Below, piece after piece: positions 42,610 to 52,395 of a DNA stretch of 64,000 bases. Position numbers and translations under genes: made by a program. The stretch is from Tamlana sp. 2_MG-2023. Lineage in GTDB: Bacteria; Bacteroidota; Bacteroidia; Flavobacteriales; Flavobacteriaceae. The notes beneath the pieces are model-generated. The model saw nothing but the letters and a program-made list of their open reading frames with translations, had not been told where the DNA came from and made no database searches. The stretch lies in assembly GCF_030548465.1 (NCBI RefSeq), contig NZ_JAUOSF010000005.1:62001-126000 (forward strand), given 5' to 3'. The stretch's first letter is position 1. Each line of letters opens with the position of its first letter.

Positions 42610-43593
42610 TTAAGTTAATACGCGTTTTAGTTTTTTTGAAATATGAAATAAGGCATCCCCTTGATACACAATTGGTGCTTCATTAACATTAATGATATAT
42701 CCTGAATTTGGCGCTTTTACGGCATAATCAAATTTTCCGTAAGGGTCTGTAATATGTCCGAGAACATCGCCTTTAAGAACGTAGCCCCCAATGTGGATGG
42801 TTTCTTTAAACATGCCAGAATATTTGGCGCGCAACCATTTACTGTCATCTATAAATACGCAGTCATGTCTAGGTTTGGCAGATTTAATGGTGGTGCTCAA
42901 CATACCTAAATGTTTCAAAATACGTTTGGAACCATTTACTCCAGAATTTGTAACGGCATCATCAATATGAAACGATTTTCCACCTTCAAAAAGTAAAATA
43001 GGTTTCCCTAATTTAGAACACGTTGATCTAAAAGATTTTGGTAAGTTCTTGGAATATAGCACAAAGGGAGCTCCGAACACTTTAGCTAGAGCAACGAGCT
43101 CTTCATTAGATTTCTCAAAACGCAGTTGTGGCGCATTAAAACGCCCTGAGCCGCCGGTATGAAAATCGATAACAAAATCAACATTCGGAATCACATCGTT
43201 TATCAGTTTATAAGCTACCCTTCCGGCAAGCGACCCTGTGGGGCTACCAGGAAATACGCGGTTTAAATCCCTTCCGTCGGGGAATTCACGCTTTAAGTTT
43301 ATAAATCCGAAAATATTAATAACCGGCATACAAATTACCGTGCCTGCTTTGGGTTTGTTTATGCCTTTGGCAATAAGTTGTCTAACAATTTCAACACCGT
43401 TAACTTCATCGCCATGAATACCTGCTGTAAATAAAACAGTAGGTCCAGGTTTTTTAGCACGTTCGATAATTATAGGAACGTTAACCGGCGTTGATGAATG
43501 TAAATTAGCGACATTAAAATTAACTTCTTTACGTTCCCCTAGTTTTATTGTAGCTCCAAGAATATGGAGGTCACCGTTATTTATGGCTGTCAT
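42610..43593 (-). CDS. Succinylglutamate desuccinylase/aspartoacylase-family zinc hydrolase
   Basis: Zinc carboxypeptidase-fold (M14-like) enzyme, 327 residues. The metal site is formed by His and Glu of GIHGDEVNG and a second His in VIDFHTGGSGR. The substrate Arg region FPDGRDLNRVFPG is present. A C-terminal barrel-sandwich-like extension (KGDVLGHITDPYGKF) is typical of the AstE/AspA family. It shares one base with the end of rimK, so translation is probably coupled. A role in trimming or hydrolysing a product of the RimK ligase is inferred. Arginine catabolism is unlikely because no ast genes are near. Confidence 0.9.
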   Translation of the reverse strand: MTAINNGDLHILGATIKLGERKEVNFNVANLHSSTPVNVPIIIERAKKPGPTVLFTAGIHGDEVNGVEIVRQLIAKGINKPKAGTVICMPVINIFGFINLKREFPDGRDLNRVFPGSPTGSLAGRVAYKLINDVIPNVDFVIDFHTGGSGRFNAPQLRFEKSNEELVALAKVFGAPFVLYSKNLPKSFRSTCSKLGKPILLFEGGKSFHIDDAVTNSGVNGSKRILKHLGMLSTTIKSAKPRHDCVFIDDSKWLRAKYSGMFKETIHIGGYVLKGDVLGHITDPYGKFDYAVKAPNSGYIINVNEAPIVYQGDALFHISKKLKRVLT

Positions 43594-44468
43594 TATCGTT
43601 TATTTTTTTCAATAAAGGAGATAATAGATTTAGCTATATTTCGTCCAGTAGCTTTTTCAATGCCTTCTAAACCTGGTGTTGAGTTCACTTCTAATAATAA
43701 AGGGCCTCGTGACGATTGTAGCATATCTACACCGCAAACAGGAAGCTTTAATGCTGCCGCAGCACTCATGGCTAATTTTAATTCGTCGTGACTCAGTTTT
43801 ATGATATTTGCAGATCCACCACGGTGCAAGTTAGAACGGAATTCGCCTTCTTTTCCTTGGCGCTTCATAGCACCAACTACTTGGCCATCTACCACTAATG
43901 CACGTAAATCGGCACCACCAGCTTCTTTTATAAACTCTTGAACAATAACACGAGCTTGTAACCCATTAAAAGCTTCAAGAACAGATTCGGCCGCGCTTTT
44001 GGTTTCAGCCAAAACAACGCCTAAACCTTGTGTGCCTTCTAATAATTTTATGATTACAGGTGTTCCGCCTACATGTTCAATAACCTCTTCAACATCTCTA
44101 GAATAGTTTGTAAAAACGGTTTTTGGCATACCAATACCTGCTTTACTTAAGCGTTGTAAGCTACGTAGTTTATCTCTTGAGCGTTGTATCGCATCGGAAG
44201 TAACAATGGTAAAAACACCCATCATTTCAAATTGTCTTACCACGGCACAACCATAAAAAGTTACCGAGGAACCAATTCTAGGAATAATGGCATCCACATA
44301 ATCGAGGTAACGATCTTTGTAGTAGATGGTAGGTTTTTCCTTTTCAATGATAATATCACATTTAAGAGGATCAATAATTTCCATTTTGTGGCCTCTTTTT
44401 ACACCTTCCTCAATTAGGCGATCAGTGGAGTATAACTGTGAATTTCTTGATAGAACGACTATATTCAT
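43593..44468 (-). CDS. rimK: RimK-type ATP-grasp alpha-L-glutamate ligase
   Basis: ATP-grasp amide ligase that adds glutamates to the C-terminus of ribosomal protein S6 in enterobacteria. It has 291 residues with the RimK pre-ATP-grasp domain ([19 protein letters not shown]), the ATP-binding loop [21 protein letters not shown] and metal ligands [14 protein letters not shown]. It lies between a RimB-like protease gene (1-bp gap) and an AstE-like gene. The target could be S6 or a small-molecule or peptide substrate. The rimB-rimK pair supports the ribosomal role. Confidence 0.93.
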   Translation of the reverse strand: MNIVVLSRNSQLYSTDRLIEEGVKRGHKMEIIDPLKCDIIIEKEKPTIYYKDRYLDYVDAIIPRIGSSVTFYGCAVVRQFEMMGVFTIVTSDAIQRSRDKLRSLQRLSKAGIGMPKTVFTNYSRDVEEVIEHVGGTPVIIKLLEGTQGLGVVLAETKSAAESVLEAFNGLQARVIVQEFIKEAGGADLRALVVDGQVVGAMKRQGKEGEFRSNLHRGGSANIIKLSHDELKLAMSAAAALKLPVCGVDMLQSSRGPLLLEVNSTPGLEGIEKATGRNIAKSIISFIEKNKR

Positions 44469-44469
44469 T

Positions 44470-44889
44470 TTATTTTTTTAAGAAAGAAACGTTTAGTAAA
44501 TCTACGTCTACTATAAATTTTTGTTTTAGGAATTGTCTGCCAATAAGTACAGGGAACTTCATATCGTCTCTTGTGCTTAAAGTTAAGTTAATCTTATACG
44601 TTTTGCCAAAAAATATGACATCAGATTTTATTTTATATCGATTTTCTTTAAATCCGTTGCTGCTTTTTACGTCGGTTCTCATAAAGGTATCGAATACAAT
44701 CTCGGTTTTACCAAAGTTTTTGTGTGTATTACTATTAAAAATACACCTTAAGGTACTGCCTTCTTCAATAATCTTAGAACAATGGATGGTAGACGTGTAG
44801 GCTCCCGTGTCCATTTTTACATCAATATTAAAGAGTTCTAAGTTGGGGAAGTCAACAATATCAGTACGTCCAATGGTTTTTTTGCTCAT
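44470..44889 (-). CDS. RimB-like retropepsin-fold protease (ATP-dependent zinc protease family)
   Basis: Start at 44889 ([15 protein letters not shown]). The frame is open to 44949, but the shorter form matches the family. The 139-residue single domain has KMDTGAYTS, the Asp-Thr-Gly active site of retropepsin-like proteases, and the closing [15 protein letters not shown]. Members paired with RimK (RimB) are known to remove or process glutamate tails. It is first in the cluster with rimK and the AstE-like gene, and divergent from uvrC by 143 bp. Confidence 0.85.
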   Translation of the reverse strand: MSKKTIGRTDIVDFPNLELFNIDVKMDTGAYTSTIHCSKIIEEGSTLRCIFNSNTHKNFGKTEIVFDTFMRTDVKSSNGFKENRYKIKSDVIFFGKTYKINLTLSTRDDMKFPVLIGRQFLKQKFIVDVDLLNVSFLKK

Positions 44890-45032
44890 TTTATTTTTTT
44901 TGAAAAGTGGCGCAATGTAGTTATAATTGGTATTGATTAGTTTACTCAAAGATAAATAACTTAAAAATATTTAAGAGATTTATATCGGCGCCTGTTTTCT
45001 TTAAAAATTTAAAAAGAATTACCTTTACATTA

Positions 45033-46826
45033 ATGGATACCCCTAATATAGAAATACTACTAAAAACCCTTCCAAATGAGCCTGGGGTTTATCAATATTA
45101 CGATAAAGACGGCACCATTATCTACGTTGGGAAAGCAAAAAATCTAAAGAAAAGAGTCAGTTCTTATTTTAATAAAACACATGACAGCGGTAAAACGCGT
45201 GTTTTGGTTAGAAAAATAGCAGATATCAAGCATATTGTGGTAGATACGGAGACCGATGCTCTTTTATTAGAAAACAATTTAATAAAAAAGTATCAGCCAC
45301 GATATAATGTACTGCTGAAAGACGACAAATCGTACCCGTGGATTTGTATAAAAAATGAACGTTTTCCAAGGGTATTTTCCACCCGTCGTGTTTTTAAAGA
45401 TGGTAGTGAATATTTTGGACCGTACACGAGTTTAAAAACGGTTTACACACTGTTGGATTTAATAAAAGGCTTGTACAGCCTTAGAACTTGTAATTATCAT
45501 TTATCTGAAGATAAAGTTGATGCCGGGAAATATAAAGTATGTTTAGAATACCATTTAGGTAATTGTAAAGGGGCTTGTGAAGGTTTAGAAACGGAAGTCG
45601 AATATAACGAAAACATTAAGGCGATTCGTGAAATTTTAAAAGGAAATTTTAAAGATTCGCTTCAGCAATTTAAGCTTCAAATGAAAGAATTTGCAGAAAA
45701 TATGCAATTTGAGGAAGCTCAGAAAATTAAAGAAAAAGTTGAGGTTTTACAGAACTATCAATCAAAATCTACTATTATAAATCCGAAAATTAGTAATGTA
45801 GATGTGTTTTCCATTATGAGTGATGAAAGTTATGGGTACATTAATTTTTTACAAATATCCTATGGGTCTATTATTCGTTCGCATACTCTAGAGATTAAGA
45901 AGAAATTAGAAGAAACCGATAAAGAACTTTTAGAGCTTGCTATTACCGAAATTAGACAACGTTTCAATTCTAATTCTAAAGAAATTTACGTACCTTTTAA
46001 TGTAGATTTGGGAAACGATATAAAGGTCACCGTGCCTAAATTAGGTGATAAAAAACACATTCTAGATTTGTCATTAAGAAATGCGAAATATTACCGTATG
46101 GAGCGTTTTAAGCAGATAAAAATTGTAGATCCAGATCGTCACGCCAACCGTATTATGGCGCAAATGAAAATAGATTTAAGGTTATCTGAAGAACCACGAC
46201 ATATAGAGTGTTTTGATAACTCTAATATTCAAGGAACAAATCCTGTTGCGGCCTGTGTAGTTTTTAAAGATGGAAAGCCTAGTAAGAAGGATTACCGTCA
46301 TTTTAATATAAAAACAGTAGTTGGGCCGGACGATTTTGCATCGATGGAAGAAGTGGTTTACAGACGTTATAAACGTTTAGTTGAAGAGGAACAACCGTTG
46401 CCTCAATTAATTATTATTGATGGAGGAAAAGGTCAATTGTCTTCAGCTTTAAAAAGTTTAGATGATTTAGGATTGCGTAATGAAATTGCAATAATAGGTA
46501 TCGCAAAGCGTTTAGAAGAATTGTTTTATCCGGATGACCCGATTCCGTTGTATTTAGATAAAAAGAGTGAAACTTTAAAAGTGATTCAGTTTTTACGAAA
46601 TGAAGCGCATCGTTTTGGTATCGAGCATCATAGAAATAGAAGAAGTAAAGGTGCGTTGAATACAGAACTAGAAACCATTCAAGGTGTGGGAGAAAAAACA
46701 ATTGTAGAGCTTTTAAAACATTTTAAGTCGGTTAAACGCATATCAAATGCCAGCCGCAAAGAGTTGGAGGCTGTCATAGGGGTTTCAAGGGCCGCAAAAA
46801 TTTATAATCATTATCACGATAAGTAA
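45033..46826 (+). CDS. uvrC: Excinuclease ABC subunit C
   Basis: Makes both incisions in nucleotide excision repair. It has 597 residues with an N-terminal GIY-YIG nuclease domain (GVYQYYDKDGTIIYVGKAKN, about 18-37), a Cys-rich region (CLEYHLGNCKGACEG), a UVR motif (about 205-240), the RNase H-like second nuclease domain (HIECFDNSNIQG, LIIIDGGKGQLSSAL) and C-terminal helix-hairpin-helix repeats (IQGVGEKTIVELLKHFKS). Full length. Confidence 0.97.
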   Translation: MDTPNIEILLKTLPNEPGVYQYYDKDGTIIYVGKAKNLKKRVSSYFNKTHDSGKTRVLVRKIADIKHIVVDTETDALLLENNLIKKYQPRYNVLLKDDKSYPWICIKNERFPRVFSTRRVFKDGSEYFGPYTSLKTVYTLLDLIKGLYSLRTCNYHLSEDKVDAGKYKVCLEYHLGNCKGACEGLETEVEYNENIKAIREILKGNFKDSLQQFKLQMKEFAENMQFEEAQKIKEKVEVLQNYQSKSTIINPKISNVDVFSIMSDESYGYINFLQISYGSIIRSHTLEIKKKLEETDKELLELAITEIRQRFNSNSKEIYVPFNVDLGNDIKVTVPKLGDKKHILDLSLRNAKYYRMERFKQIKIVDPDRHANRIMAQMKIDLRLSEEPRHIECFDNSNIQGTNPVAACVVFKDGKPSKKDYRHFNIKTVVGPDDFASMEEVVYRRYKRLVEEEQPLPQLIIIDGGKGQLSSALKSLDDLGLRNEIAIIGIAKRLEELFYPDDPIPLYLDKKSETLKVIQFLRNEAHRFGIEHHRNRRSKGALNTELETIQGVGEKTIVELLKHFKSVKRISNASRKELEAVIGVSRAAKIYNHYHDK

Positions 46827-46857
46827 AAATATATAAAGGAACAATTTCAAATATACA

Positions 46858-49095
46858 TTGACTCAGAAACTATTTATATGCCTTATGCTTGTTTTCGCTA
46901 CCATTTCCGCGGAAGCGCAAAAGCGTACTCAAGATTATAAGCCTAAAGTAGGCTTGGTGCTAAGTGGTGGTGGGGCAAAAGGTCTTGCGCATATAGGCGC
47001 TTTAAAGGTTATTGATAGTTTGGGTGTTAAGGTAGACTATGTCGCAGGCACAAGTATGGGCGCGATTATCGGCGGATTATATGCCGCAGGATACTCTGGA
47101 AAACAACTGGATTCTTTATTTCAAGTAATTAATTTTGATGACCTTTTAAGTGATGAGTTGCCAAGAGCTTCTAAAACATTTTCCGAGCGAGATAACGCGG
47201 AAAAATATGCTGTAAAATTACCGTTTAATAATTTCTCGGTTAAACTACCATCGGCCATTTCTAAAGGACATAATACCTATAATTTGTTTTCAGATTTGCT
47301 AATGCCGGTAGGCGACGTTGATGATTTTAGTAAACTGCCTATACCGTTTTTTTGCGTGGCTACTAATGTTGAAAATGGTATGCAAGTCATTCTAAATAAA
47401 GGGAATTTAGTCCAATCCATAATGGCTAGTGGGGCATTACCATCTTTATATCAACCAGTCATAATTAATGATGCCGTTCTTGTTGATGGTGGTGTAGTAA
47501 ATAATTATCCAGTAGATGAACTTCGTGATTTAGGAATGGATGTCGTAATTGGTGTGGATGTACAAGATGGGTTAGCCGATCGAGAGCGCTTAACTTCTGC
47601 TCCCGATGTTTTATTTCAAATAAATAACTTTCGTACCATTAGCGATATGAGGCAAAAGGTTAGAAGAACAGATATTTATATCAAGCCTAATATTATGGAT
47701 TTTAGTGTGATCTCCTTTGATGAAGGTCAGCAAATCATTGATGCAGGAACTGAAGCGGCTTTGACCAAGGTGAAAGTGCTTAAAAAATTACCAAAACATA
47801 AACCAAACGGTGTAAAACTGCCGTTAAAATATAAGTATAGTGATAGTATTGCTATTAATGAGATTCAAATAAAAGGAAATAAGGATTATACGAGAGCCTA
47901 TGTTTTAGGAAAGCTGAAGTTAAAATCACATGAAAAAATTAGTTATCAAGATTTTAATGATGGGGTGAATAATTTAGTGGCTACTAATAACTTTGATGCC
48001 TTTGAGTATCAATTAAAACATTCTAAGGATACTGTAGGGTTCGATTTATTAGCGCGTGTAGAGGAATCATCTATTGATACTTATTTAAAATTTGGTGCGC
48101 ATTACGACGATTTGTATAAAACCGGGATATTACTCAACCTAACTAAGAAGCGCATGCTTTTTAAAAATGATGAGATGTCTCTAGATGTTATTTTAGGCGA
48201 TAATGTGCGTTATGATTTTGAGTATTTAATTGATAAAGGTTTCTACTGGAGTATAGGGGTGAAATCAAGGTACAATCAGTTTGATAAAAAAGTGAGCGCT
48301 GGTCTTGTTCTGGAAGAAGAAAGTTATAAAAATAGTGGTTTAAATAAAATTGACGTAAAATTACGAGACTTCACCAATCAATTTTATGTGCAAACCTTAT
48401 TTAGAAGAGATTTTGCTTTTAGTATTGGAGCCGAACATAAATTTTTAGAACTAGAAACCGAAAATCTAACAGGGTTAGATAATAACGACTATTCATTTCG
48501 AAGCACCAACTATCTTGGCCTTGTGGGCGCCTTGAAAATGGATCAATATGATGATTTTTATTTTCCTTCAAAAGGCGTGTATTTTGATGGGCAATTAAAT
48601 ATTTACTTGTATTCGTCAAGTGAGGGAAGTGATTTTGAAAATTATTCTATAGCTAAAGCAAATATGGGTTACGCCACCAGAATTTCAAATAAATTAGCTT
48701 TTAATTACCAGGCTAGTGGCGGGTTTAAATTTGGAGATAAATCTGATCCCGCTCTAGATTTTGCGCTAGGCGGTTTTGGGAGTCACTTAATTAATAATTT
48801 TGTGCCGTTTTTAGGTTATGATTTTGTCTCCTTAACAGGGAATAGCTACGTGAAGTCGTCACTTACTTTCGATTATGAAATTTTTAAAAAACAACATATT
48901 TTATTGGAAGGAAATTGGGCAAATATAGATGATGATATTTTTGACTCGGGTGAATGGTTTACCCTTCCAGATTATACGGGATATAGTTTGGGCTATGGTG
49001 TTGAAACATTTATAGGCCCCATTCAGCTTAAGTACACCTATTCACCAGAGTTAGGTGAAAGCATATGGTTTTTTAATGTAGGTTTCTGGTTCTAA
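46858..49095 (+). CDS. Patatin-like phospholipase fused to POTRA and Omp85 barrel (PlpD-like)
   Basis: Begins at TTG 46858, the only start that includes the signal peptide (MTQKLFICLMLVFATISAEAQ). The 745-residue protein has a patatin domain at about 29-310 with oxyanion loop SGGGAKGLAHIGAL, nucleophile Ser66 in GTSMG and Asp210 in DGGVVNNYP. A POTRA-like region follows at about 320-395 (INEIQIKGNKDYTRAYVLGKL), then a barrel (about 400-745) with FYFPSKGVYFDGQL. This is the type Vd secretion/PlpD architecture, in which the barrel anchors or exports the lipase. The catalytic dyad is complete. Substrate lipid unknown. Confidence 0.92.
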   Translation: MTQKLFICLMLVFATISAEAQKRTQDYKPKVGLVLSGGGAKGLAHIGALKVIDSLGVKVDYVAGTSMGAIIGGLYAAGYSGKQLDSLFQVINFDDLLSDELPRASKTFSERDNAEKYAVKLPFNNFSVKLPSAISKGHNTYNLFSDLLMPVGDVDDFSKLPIPFFCVATNVENGMQVILNKGNLVQSIMASGALPSLYQPVIINDAVLVDGGVVNNYPVDELRDLGMDVVIGVDVQDGLADRERLTSAPDVLFQINNFRTISDMRQKVRRTDIYIKPNIMDFSVISFDEGQQIIDAGTEAALTKVKVLKKLPKHKPNGVKLPLKYKYSDSIAINEIQIKGNKDYTRAYVLGKLKLKSHEKISYQDFNDGVNNLVATNNFDAFEYQLKHSKDTVGFDLLARVEESSIDTYLKFGAHYDDLYKTGILLNLTKKRMLFKNDEMSLDVILGDNVRYDFEYLIDKGFYWSIGVKSRYNQFDKKVSAGLVLEEESYKNSGLNKIDVKLRDFTNQFYVQTLFRRDFAFSIGAEHKFLELETENLTGLDNNDYSFRSTNYLGLVGALKMDQYDDFYFPSKGVYFDGQLNIYLYSSSEGSDFENYSIAKANMGYATRISNKLAFNYQASGGFKFGDKSDPALDFALGGFGSHLINNFVPFLGYDFVSLTGNSYVKSSLTFDYEIFKKQHILLEGNWANIDDDIFDSGEWFTLPDYTGYSLGYGVETFIGPIQLKYTYSPELGESIWFFNVGFWF

Positions 49096-49149
49096 ATAAC
49101 CGTATTATAGCTTGCTATATAAGGTTTGGGTATTTGGAATTTTGTTGAC

Positions 49150-49185
49150 AGATCTATTGTAATTATATGCAATAGGTCTTTTTTT
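49150..49185 (+). terminator. Intrinsic terminator after the patatin gene
   Basis: A 10-bp stem AGATCTATTG/CAATAGGTCT (one G-T pair) with a 10-base loop is followed by seven Ts. Confidence 0.75.
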
Positions 49186-49381
49186 ATGAAGAGAAATTGA
49201 ATACATTTAATTTTCTATAGGTTCGAACTCTTAATATCTGTTTGGGAATTTAGTAATAAGAATAAGTGTTCTAATACTGTACTTGATATTAAAGTTTTAT
49301 TTTTGGAATAGTCATTGTTATATTCTAGAAAAACAATAAAAATACAACCGGCAAGTTGTATAGTAAACTACCCTTTGGATT

Positions 49382-50161
49382 ATGAAAAAAACATTACTTA
49401 TTATATTCGTTTTAGTAAATATAACCTCCGTTTTTGCACAGCAGGAATCTGCTTTTGGGGTAGGTGAGTGGTTTAAGTTTAAAATGAGCTACAGTAACTG
49501 GCTAAAAGCTGGAAATGCTACTTTAACTGTAAAGGAAAGTCAAATAAAAGGTAAGGATGTTTATCATGTGGTTGGAAAAGGTTGGACTACAGGTATGATT
49601 AAATGGTTTTTTGCTGTTGAAGATCGCTATGAAAGCTATTTTGATAAGCAAAGCATGATACCATATAAGTTTGTACGAGATATTGATGAAGGTGGTCACA
49701 CTAAGGATCTTGTTGTTAATTTCGATCAAAAGAAAAACAAAGCTTATATTCATGATAGAAAGAGAGAAACAAAAAAAGTAGTACGTACGAAACCAAATGT
49801 TCAAGATATGGTTTCTACATTTTATTACCTTCGAAATAATTTAGAAACGAAATCACTTAAGGTTGGTCATGAAGTACATGTTGATATGTTTTTTGATGAT
49901 GAAAACTATGGGTTTAAATTAAAGTATCTAGGGGAAGAAACCATTACTACCGATTTTGGGCCGGTACGTGCCTTAAAGTTTAGGCCCCACGTTATGGCGG
50001 GTCGTGTATTTAAGGAAGAAGAAAGTTTAACCCTTTGGGTGTCTAAAGACAAGAACAAAATTCCATTACGTATACAGGCTGATTTAGCAGTGGGGTCTTT
50101 GCGTGCTGATTTAGAAGATTTTAGTGGTTTAAGCCATCCGTTTAAAACAACAAAGAACTAG
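49382..50161 (+). CDS. DUF3108 family exported protein
   Basis: Signal peptide MKKTLLIIFVLVNITSVFAQ and 259 residues. The body matches DUF3108: FGVGEWFKFKMSYSNWLKAGNATL near the start, FAVEDRYESYFDKQSMIPYKFVRDIDEGG in the middle, and FKEEESLTLWVSKDKNKIPLRIQADLAVGSLRADL at the end. It is predicted to be a periplasmic or outer-membrane-facing beta-barrel-like fold. Family function is unknown. It starts an operon with kynA (2-bp gap), the M23 gene and pgi. Confidence 0.88.
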   Translation: MKKTLLIIFVLVNITSVFAQQESAFGVGEWFKFKMSYSNWLKAGNATLTVKESQIKGKDVYHVVGKGWTTGMIKWFFAVEDRYESYFDKQSMIPYKFVRDIDEGGHTKDLVVNFDQKKNKAYIHDRKRETKKVVRTKPNVQDMVSTFYYLRNNLETKSLKVGHEVHVDMFFDDENYGFKLKYLGEETITTDFGPVRALKFRPHVMAGRVFKEEESLTLWVSKDKNKIPLRIQADLAVGSLRADLEDFSGLSHPFKTTKN

Positions 50162-50163
50162 AT

Positions 50164-51087
50164 ATGTCGGATTCCAATTTAACGAATAAACTCAAAGAAA
50201 AATACGAAGCGATAGATCAAGACCTAGAAACGCATCTCGAAGGTTTATTGCATAGTAAGCCAATTAATTATTGGGATTACATTCATACGGATACGTTATT
50301 GAACCTTCAAATACCCCGTACCGATTTTCCAGACGAGATGGTTTTTATCATGTACCATCAAATATCAGAACTTTTATTTAAAATGGTGCTTAGTGAAATT
50401 ACACAGGTCGCTGAAGCCAAAGATTTAACGCCTGAGCTATTTACCGATAAAATTATGCGAGTGAGTCGTTATTTCGATGTGCTTACGTCGTCATTCAGTA
50501 TCATGAAGGATGGCATGGATATTGAACAATACAATAAATTTAGAACGACTTTAACGCCTGCAAGTGGTTTTCAAAGTGCACAATATCGAAAAATAGAGTT
50601 TGCTTCTACAGAACTTATAAATTTGATAGATAGGCGTTTCCGAGATACCATAGATAGAAATACCTCTTATGAACACGCTTTTGAACATTTGTATTGGCAA
50701 GCGGCTGGAAAAGATTTTGTTACGGGAAAAAAGAGCTATACTTTAACAGTTTTTGAACAGAAGTATAAATCAGAATTTATTAATTTTACGCGGTTTTATA
50801 AAAGCAATAATTTGTGGAGCAAATTTAAACTATTACCCAAATCTGCTCAAGAGAACAAAGCTTTGGTAAAAGCAATGCGTCACTATGATTATACCGTGAA
50901 TATTAAATGGGTTATGGCGCATTACAGAACCGCAAATCATTATTTAAATATAGGGGGAGAAACTGCCGAAGCAACCGGAGGCAGTGAATGGGTAAAGTAT
51001 ATGCACCCAAAATACCAAAAAAGAATATTTTTTCCAGAATTATGGACAGAGACAGAAAAAGAAGCATGGGGAACAAATATAGAATAG
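50164..51087 (+). CDS. kynA: Tryptophan 2,3-dioxygenase
   Basis: Haem enzyme that oxidises tryptophan to N-formylkynurenine, the first step of the kynurenine pathway. It has 307 residues, helical. The signature NYWDYIHTDTLLNLQ near residue 35 and DEMVFIMYHQISELLFKM near 60 are typical, as is the C-terminal ETAEATGGSEWVKYMHP that closes the active site. No other kynurenine-pathway gene is in the window. The last 22 bp overlap the start of the M23 peptidase gene. Confidence 0.94.
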   Translation: MSDSNLTNKLKEKYEAIDQDLETHLEGLLHSKPINYWDYIHTDTLLNLQIPRTDFPDEMVFIMYHQISELLFKMVLSEITQVAEAKDLTPELFTDKIMRVSRYFDVLTSSFSIMKDGMDIEQYNKFRTTLTPASGFQSAQYRKIEFASTELINLIDRRFRDTIDRNTSYEHAFEHLYWQAAGKDFVTGKKSYTLTVFEQKYKSEFINFTRFYKSNNLWSKFKLLPKSAQENKALVKAMRHYDYTVNIKWVMAHYRTANHYLNIGGETAEATGGSEWVKYMHPKYQKRIFFPELWTETEKEAWGTNIE

Positions 51088-52382
51088 CAGCATTATTAAT
51101 AGTTGTATTATTTTCAGCTTGTAAAGAATCTTCAAACGAAACGGCGCCCGTAGTCAAAGTAGAGATTCCTAAAGTGCCTGAAATCAAAGAGATTGTAGAA
51201 TTCGGTTTTAATCTTAACGATTTTGTTGTAAAGCGCGACACCATTAAAAGTGGTGATAGTTTTGGGCATATTTTGGGGCGTAATAATGTAGGCTATTCTA
51301 CCATTCATAATATTGTAGAAACTGCAAAAAGCACCTTTGATATTAGAAGCCTACAATTAGGAAAGCCTTATACGCTTTTGTGTGCTAAAGATTCTTTAGA
51401 AACACCAGAATGTTTTATTTATCAACCAAACGCAGAAGAATATGTGGTGATCGATTTTAAAGATTCTATTCAAGCCTATACCGATAAAAAGCCTATCAAC
51501 TATATTGAAAAATCTGCTACAGGCGTTATCAATAGTAGTATTTCTGAAACTTTAGAAGAGCAAGGTTTAAGTCCGCGATTGGCATTTAAATTAGCTGATG
51601 AAATTTACGCTTGGACCATTGATTTTAGGAGGCTTCAAAAAGGCGATCGCTTTAAAGTTATTTATACCGATAAATATATTGACGACACCATTTACACCGG
51701 TGTTCATAATATAAAAGCGGCTTACTTTGAACATAATAGTGAGCCATTTTATGCATTCGCCTTTGAAACTGATGAAGAAAAAGGTATTGTAGATTATTTT
51801 AATGAAGAGGCCAAAAACTTGCGTCGTGCCTTTTTAAAAGCACCTGTGCAATTTAGTAGAATTTCTTCAAGATATAACTTAAAACGTCGTATTGCAGTAT
51901 ACGGATTCAAGGTAAGACCACACAAGGGAACCGATTTTGCTGCTCCCATTGGCACGCCTATTATGGCTACTTCAAACGGAACGGTTACTAAATCTGAACG
52001 TCGTGGCGGAAATGGTAATTATGTAAAAATTAGACATAATGCAACTTACGAAACACAGTACCTTCATATGAGCAAACGCAAAGTAAAGGTGGGACAATAT
52101 GTGAAGCAAGGCGATGTAATTGGTTGGGTTGGAATGACTGGAAACACAGGGGGGCCACATGTGTGTTATCGTTTTTGGGTTAATGGAAAACAAGTAGATC
52201 CATTTAAGCAAAAACTACCACAAGCGAAATCTATTTCAGATTCACTTAAGATTGAATACTTAAATTTTATCAAACCAATAAAAGAACAATTGGATAATAT
52301 TCCTTTTGAGGTAAAACCGGAACTTATCGAAGAACCTAAAGGGGAGACGGTAAGACAAAGTAATCAAAATTTAATTTCATAA
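51066..52382 (+). CDS. M23 family metallopeptidase lipoprotein with a Cys-substituted zinc site
   Basis: Start at ATG 51066 (MGNKYRIAALL), which yields a lipoprotein signal with LFSAC; a longer frame lies inside kynA. The 438-residue protein has a LysM/OapA-like N-terminal domain (DTIKSGDSFGHILG), a central linker, then a LytM domain at about 275-390. Zinc ligands are His286 and Asp290 (HKGTD), while the usual HxH appears as His365-Val-Cys367 (GPHVCYRFW), so Cys replaces the third ligand. This form is common in Bacteroidota. Probable peptidoglycan endopeptidase involved in cell-wall remodelling. Followed by pgi at 13 bp. Confidence 0.9.
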   Translation: MGNKYRIAALLIVVLFSACKESSNETAPVVKVEIPKVPEIKEIVEFGFNLNDFVVKRDTIKSGDSFGHILGRNNVGYSTIHNIVETAKSTFDIRSLQLGKPYTLLCAKDSLETPECFIYQPNAEEYVVIDFKDSIQAYTDKKPINYIEKSATGVINSSISETLEEQGLSPRLAFKLADEIYAWTIDFRRLQKGDRFKVIYTDKYIDDTIYTGVHNIKAAYFEHNSEPFYAFAFETDEEKGIVDYFNEEAKNLRRAFLKAPVQFSRISSRYNLKRRIAVYGFKVRPHKGTDFAAPIGTPIMATSNGTVTKSERRGGNGNYVKIRHNATYETQYLHMSKRKVKVGQYVKQGDVIGWVGMTGNTGGPHVCYRFWVNGKQVDPFKQKLPQAKSISDSLKIEYLNFIKPIKEQLDNIPFEVKPELIEEPKGETVRQSNQNLIS

Positions 52383-52395
52383 CTAACTTATAAAT

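Noticed and set aside
49222-49232. tRNA T-loop-like GGTTCGAACTC
   Set aside because: Flanking bases do not pair into a T-stem, and no acceptor or anticodon arm can be built around it.
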